This document shows, piece after piece, positions 40,945 through 45,239 of a stretch of DNA of 45,239 nucleotides. Every line of letters begins with the position of its first letter. The stretch's first letter is position 1. Origin of the DNA: Haplomitrium mnioides (lineage: Eukaryota; Marchantiophyta; Haplomitriopsida; Calobryales); the NCBI GenBank assembly GCA_049999725.1, contig JBNGIS010036689.1, positions 27,981 through 73,219 of the forward strand, read 5' to 3'. The notes under the pieces were generated by a model, which worked only from the letters and a program-made list of their open reading frames with translations, was not told where the DNA came from and made no database searches. The translations under genes and the position numbers were made by a program.

Positions 40945-43019
40945 CGCTCTCGAGGAGAGGAGAATGATGAAATCTCTCTTCATTTTAAACCTCCCGCTCT
41001 CAATGACAAGATAATGATGAAATCACTCTCGCTTTGCCCCCTTGCGCTCTCCATCAGAGGAGAGTGATGAAATCTCTCTTCCTTTGCTCCCTTGCTCTCA
41101 CAATGAGAAGAGAATAAGGAATTCTCTATTGCTTTTCTCCGCTGCGTTCTCAATGAGAGGAGAATGATGAAATCTCTCTTGCTTCTTGCAACTTTCATAA
41201 GAGGAGAATGATGAAATCTCTCCTCCTTTGCTCCCTTGCGCTCTCAATGAGAGGAGAATGATGAAATCTCTCTTGCTTTGCTCCCTTGCATTTCCAATGA
41301 GAGGAGAATGATGAAATAACTCTTCCTTTGCTCCCTTGCTCTCTCAATGAGAGGAGAGTGAGGAAATCTCTTTTACATTGTTCCATTGCATTCTCAATCA
41401 GAGGAGAATGATGAAATCTCTCTTGCTTTGCTCCCTTGCGCCTTCCATGAGAGAAGAATGATGAAATCTCTCTTGCTTTGCTCCCTTGCATTTCTAATGA
41501 GAGGAGAATGATGAAATAACTCTTCCTTTGCTCCCTTGTTTTTTTCAATGAGAGGACAATGACAGAATCTCTCTTCCTTTGTTCGGTTACGCTCTCAATG
41601 AGAGAAGAATGATGAAATCTCTGTTTCTTTGCTCCCTTGCGCTCTCAATGAGAGAAGAATGATGAAATCTCCCTTCCTTTGCTTCCTTGCACTCTCCATA
41701 AGAGGAGAATGATGAAATCTCTTTTGCTTTGCTCCCTTGCGCTCTCAATGAGAGGAGAATGATGAAATCTCTCTTCCTTTGCTCCCTTGCGGTCTCAATG
41801 AGAGGAGAATGATGGAATCTCTCTTCCTTTTCTCCCTTGCGCTCTCAATGAGAGAAGAATGATGAAATCTCTCTTCATTTGCTCCGTTGGGCTGTTAGTG
41901 AGAGGAGAATGATGAAATATCTCCCCCCTTGCTCCCTTGAGTTCTCAATGAAAGAAGAATAATGAAATCCTTTTTCCTTTGCTCCCTTGTGCTCTCAATA
42001 AAAGAAGAATAATGAAATCTCTTTTCCTTTGCTCCCTCATGCTCTCAATGAGAGGAGAATGATGAAATCTCTCTTCCTTTGCTCGCTTGCGCTCTTAATG
42101 AGAGGAGAATGATGAAATCTTTCTTGCTTTTTCCCTACTTGCGATCTCTATAAAACAAGAATGATGAAATCTCTCCTCCTTTGCTACCTTGCGCTCTCAA
42201 TGAGAGAAGAATGATGAAATCTCTTTTACTTTGCTCCATTGCATTCTCAATGAAAAGAGAATGATGAAATCTCTCTTGCTTTGCTTCCTTTCGCTTTCAA
42301 TGAGAGGAGAATGATGAAATCTCTCTTTGTTTACTACCTTGCACTCTGAACAAGAGGAGAATGATGAAATCATTCTTCCTTTGCTCCCTTGCTCTCTCAA
42401 TGAGAAGAGAATGACAAAATCTCTTCTACTTTGCTCCGTTGCGTTCTCAATGAGAGGAGAATGATGAAATATCTCTTCCTTTGCTCCCTTGCGCCCTTCA
42501 TGAGAAGAGAATGATGAAATCTCTCAACCTTTGCTCCCTTGTGCCTTTCATGAGAGGAGAATGATGAAATCTCTCGTCCTTTGCTCCCTTGCGCTCTCAA
42601 TAAGAGGAGAATGATGAAATCTCTCTTGCTTTGCTCCCTTGCATTTCCAATGAGAGGAGAATGATAAAATATCTCTTCCTTTGTTCCCTTGCGTTTTTCA
42701 ATGAGAGGAGAATGATGGAATCTCTCTTCCTTTGTTCGCTTGTCATGTCAATGAAAGAAGAATGATGAAATCTCTCTTCCTTTTCTCCCTCGCGCTCTCA
42801 ATAAGAGGAGAATGATGAAATCTCTCTTCCTTTTCTCCCTTGCACTCTCAAGGAGAGGAGAATGATGAAATCTCTTTTGCTTTGCTCCCTTGTATCTCAA
42901 GGAGAGGAGAATCATGAATCTCTCTTTCTTTGCTCCCTTGGCTCTCCATGAGAGGAGAATGATGAAATCTCTCTTTCTTTGCAACCTCTAGCTCTCAATG
43001 ATAGGATAATGAGGAAATC
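40945..43019. repeat. 50-bp minisatellite, type II, right block
   Basis: About 41 units. A 4-unit local duplication is visible (GATGAAATAACTCTTCC near 41310 and 41510). The array ends abruptly at TGTCAGCCGGG (43020). Minus-strand frames are composition artefacts. Confidence 0.95.
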
Positions 43020-43624
43020 TGTCAGCCGGGTGTGCCTGAGTTTTTTCATTTTTGTGAATTCGGAGTTTCCAAGCCTGGTGGATTCCTTCAGTTTGTGTTA
43101 GCATGTTGTGTTTTAGTGTATTTTATTTTTTTATTGGTGTTATGCCAACCTTGCACCTTTCTCCTCTTTCCCATTTCCCTTCTCTTCCTTTCTTTTCTGC
43201 CTTCCCCAATGAATGTCATTGATCCTGCAAATGCAAGGGGGAGCCCTGTGGAACTCATATCGTCAGAGGGAGATTGTCAAAGGGAGATCAGAAGAAAGAA
43301 TTCAGCCACAATCGAGGAAGAATCCACGAGAGGAGTTACGGGAGATGAAGGCGAGGGGGTGAAAGTCGGGATCCAGAACGGAGGAGCCAACAGTTTGGAC
43401 CAGTGCAACCTCAATCCGTCACCATTTGGGGCGCGTCACATCTTGATAGAGAGAAGAGCTCGAGGCAATCGCAGGGCAATTTAAATCAGAGACAATGAGG
43501 CTGAACTAAGGAAGAATGACCTTCGGGAAGTTAACCGACGGCCGCTGCACCGAGGAGTCCGTGGAGCGCCGCGGAAACGTGGCAGCTCCTAGGGGTCCCA
43601 AGGAACGACGACACTGCGCCTTCC

Positions 43625-44070
43625 TAAGTGGGGAACCGGGTTAAGCAGGTTCCGACGCGAATTACGACGTGGGGGGACCGCTTAACAGGGATCCGCCAAG
43701 GGGGGTCCGACGGATCCGAAGAGGGCGAAACGGGATAGGCGAAGCGGCGATTGACAAAGAGGTGACTTATCACCATTTCTGCGACGGAGGATTGCTTAAG
43801 GCAACTGCGAGGTTAAACAGGAAGGACGAAGCGGCGACAAATCATGGTCTCGAAGCCAACGGGAGTCCGAAGGGCGCTGCGGAAACGTGGCAGCCCCAGC
43901 ACATCTCACGGGATTCGGGGACACGCGTCAGTCCCAAGGAGTCCGCGGAACCTCTGCGGAGAAATAGCGACCCTCACGGGAAGTAGCCCTCCTAAGTGGA
44001 ATCCCCACTTAAAGTGGTTCCGACGTATCTTACGATATGGGGAGACTGGTTAAGATGGATTACGAAGGGG
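43625..44070. repeat. Hairpin modules related to 13693-13870
   Basis: Units such as GTGGGGAACCGGGTTAAGC, GGGGACCGCTTAACAGGG and GGAATCCCCACTTAAAG, each running into GGTTCCGACG- or GGATCCG-type ends and often preceded by TTACGA. They match the consensus seen in the insertion within Copia B. Confidence 0.65.
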
Positions 44071-44289
44071 GCTAATTAAGCGGACGAAAGGGTGACAAGT
44101 CGAAGATTCGGACGAGAGGAAGGACAAGTTGAAAGTTCGAATCAGAAGTCATCCGAAAGTTCGACATGGATCTGCGGCGTTCTTACAACTAACTTTCCCA
44201 GAAGTCAGGTAAAGTAGACTTCATCAATGTTCTTACAGAAAACTTTTCAATGCCTTAGTAAAGAGAAGGTATTAGTTCCTATATCAAGG

Positions 44290-44695
44290 GAGGGCGCCGA
44301 AATGAAGATAAGACGAGGTTTCACCTGAAGAACAAGGCGCCGAAATGGTGACCTATCGATGGTCTGGCTAGAAAGGGAAGGAGGTTGCGAAACATGGATA
44401 TGTCGAAGAGCCGATTGGGAGAAGAACAAGGGTGTTGAAATGGCGATCCATCGAAGGTCCGACAAGAGGAGGGACAGAAATTGTCGAAACAGTGACAAGT
44501 CGAAGGTCTGGCCTGAATAGGAAGAAAAGAGCGCCAAAAGGGGGACCTATCAACGATCCGACAAGAGGCAAGGAAAGGGCGCCGTAAAGGCGATCTATCA
44601 CGGGCCTGACCAGAGGAGAAAAAGGGGCACCGGAAATGTGACACATCGACGATCTGGCCAACGGGATGCCGAAAAGAGGATCTATCACTGATCCA
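44290..44695. repeat. About nine degenerate 47-bp tandem repeats
   Basis: GCGCCGAAA-type starts recur at about 44295, 44338, 44384, 44432, 44480, 44531, 44579, 44626 and 44665, each followed by GAC(C/A)TATCGA- and GGTCTGGC-type boxes. The minus strand stays open through them (44321-44764) with repeating RSPFR-like peptides, which I regard as an artefact. Confidence 0.75.
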
Positions 44696-45022
44696 GCGGG
44701 GCCAAAAGTGGAAGTCTTCATGGTTCTTATATGGAGGGTCAGGGCTTTGCGGATGACGTGGCATCCGCTAAAGACGAGTCAGCCCAAGTCAACTGCGGAT
44801 TCAAGTCAACTGCGTCGGTCCGCCTACCCCTTTGCGGGGCGGCGTCGGATGGCGCGACGACGAATGACGTGGCGTTCAGCGGGGTCCGATTGTTCCTGCG
44901 GGTCTTTGACGGAGGACGTGGCGCTCTACTATGGTCTGAGGGCTGCGGGTCAGCTTTGGGTCAACTACGGAATCTGGTCAACCCAGGAATCTTAGAGATC
45001 CCTCGGGAATCTTGAGACTCAC

Positions 45023-45178
45023 GAATCCAACGAGCTCCCTCGACGCGCCACCTGTCAGCTGCCCAATGTCCGTGGAATCTCACTGGTTTCCGTATCCGAG
45101 GAATCCAACGGGCTCCTACGACACGCTACCTGTCAGCTACCTGGCATCCGAAGAATCTCACGGGTTGCCAAGCTATAA
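45023..45178. repeat. 78-bp tandem duplication
   Basis: Two units beginning GAATCCAACG at 45023 and 45101, sharing CACCTGTCAGCT or TACCTGTCAGCT and GAATCTCAC(T/G)GG boxes, roughly 80% alike by eye. Confidence 0.8.
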
Positions 45179-45239
45179 CGAGGAAGAAACAAAAGCAAAA
45201 AGGTATGCCGATTCAAATGCGGATTGCGAGAGCTACAGG

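Larger units (their letters stand above)
43576..44922 (+). promoter_or_regulatory. Five ACGTGGC (G-box/ABRE-core) motifs
   Basis: AACGTGGC at 43576-43583 and 43884-43891; TGACGTGGC at 44754-44762 and 44865-44873; GGACGTGGC at 44914-44922. ACGTGGC is the core bound by plant bZIP factors. Clustering in a putative LTR is suggestive; binding is not shown. The first two lie in a repeated GCGGAAACGTGGCAGC context. Confidence 0.4.
43020..45239. mobile_element. Repeat-rich sequence, probably part of a large LTR (runs off the window)
   Basis: It starts with TG right at the array edge (TGTCAGCCGGGTG), is GC-richer than the rest, and shares the TTAA-GGTTCC hairpin module with the LTR-like insertion at 12889-15315. 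It has no recognisable gag or pol. The plus frame 43032-43484 (150 residues) begins with a hydrophobic stretch but resembles nothing I know and lies on non-conserved sequence; I do not call it a gene. Frames in 44247-44995 come from tandem repeats. The right end and target duplication are outside the window. Confidence 0.5.

Noticed and set aside
43032-43484. 150-residue plus frame with a hydrophobic start, possible signal-anchored protein
   Set aside because: It starts 12 bases inside a repeat-rich probable LTR, has a pyrimidine-run hydrophobic stretch that composition explains, and no recognisable domain.
44321-44764. 147-residue minus frame with RSPFR-like repeats
   Set aside because: It is a direct translation of the degenerate 47-bp tandem repeats; other frames are also open there.

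Overview
This window looks like heterochromatic, intergenic DNA from a land-plant nuclear genome. The evidence is the plant-type Ty1/Copia and chromodomain-bearing Ty3/Gypsy retrotransposons, several solo LTRs, a long minisatellite array, and the absence of any recognisable host gene, tRNA or rRNA. The sequence alone does not fix the species. No intact, plausibly functional protein-coding gene was found; every coding stretch is retrotransposon-derived and broken by stops or frameshifts.

Layout. (1) Positions 1-7957, 30563-32065, 39258-40282 and 40945-43019 are parts of one 50-bp minisatellite, about 12.3 kb or roughly 246 units in this window. Type I units (GAGATGAGAATG core) fill the left block to about 7300; type II units (GAGAGGAGAATG core) fill the rest. 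(2) Small LTR insertions with target-site duplications sit inside the array at 525-771 and 40283-40944. (3) Positions 7958-30562 hold a minus-strand Copia element (A). A second Copia (B, 8530-18895) lies inside its 3' region, and a Gypsy chromovirus (25574-30546) lies inside its 5' LTR. B carries a further 2.4-kb LTR-like insertion (12889-15315) with a 5-bp target duplication. (4) Positions 32066-39257 hold a third Copia (C) of the same family. (5) From 43020 to the end is GC-richer, repeat-laden sequence that resembles part of a large LTR and shares a hairpin module with the 12889-15315 insertion.

The three Copia copies share unusually short LTRs (about 108 bp, TGTTAT...ATAACA), a purine-rich PPT, an untranslated-looking leader of about 2 kb, and the order gag-(PR)-INT-RT-RNase H. 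All three carry a 650-730 bp tract of 36-bp and 48-bp tandem modules (12 and 16 codons, rich in a GP[LF]V core) in the middle of the reverse transcriptase. A and C share a deletion that fuses gag to INT and removes the zinc knuckle and the protease. B keeps the protease but has lost integrase catalytic residues. The inferred order of events is: minisatellite array, then A and C, then B into A and the Gypsy into A's LTR, then the LTR-like insertion into B.

Domain edges inside the decayed elements are approximate (tens of bases). LTR edges and target duplications were read base by base.
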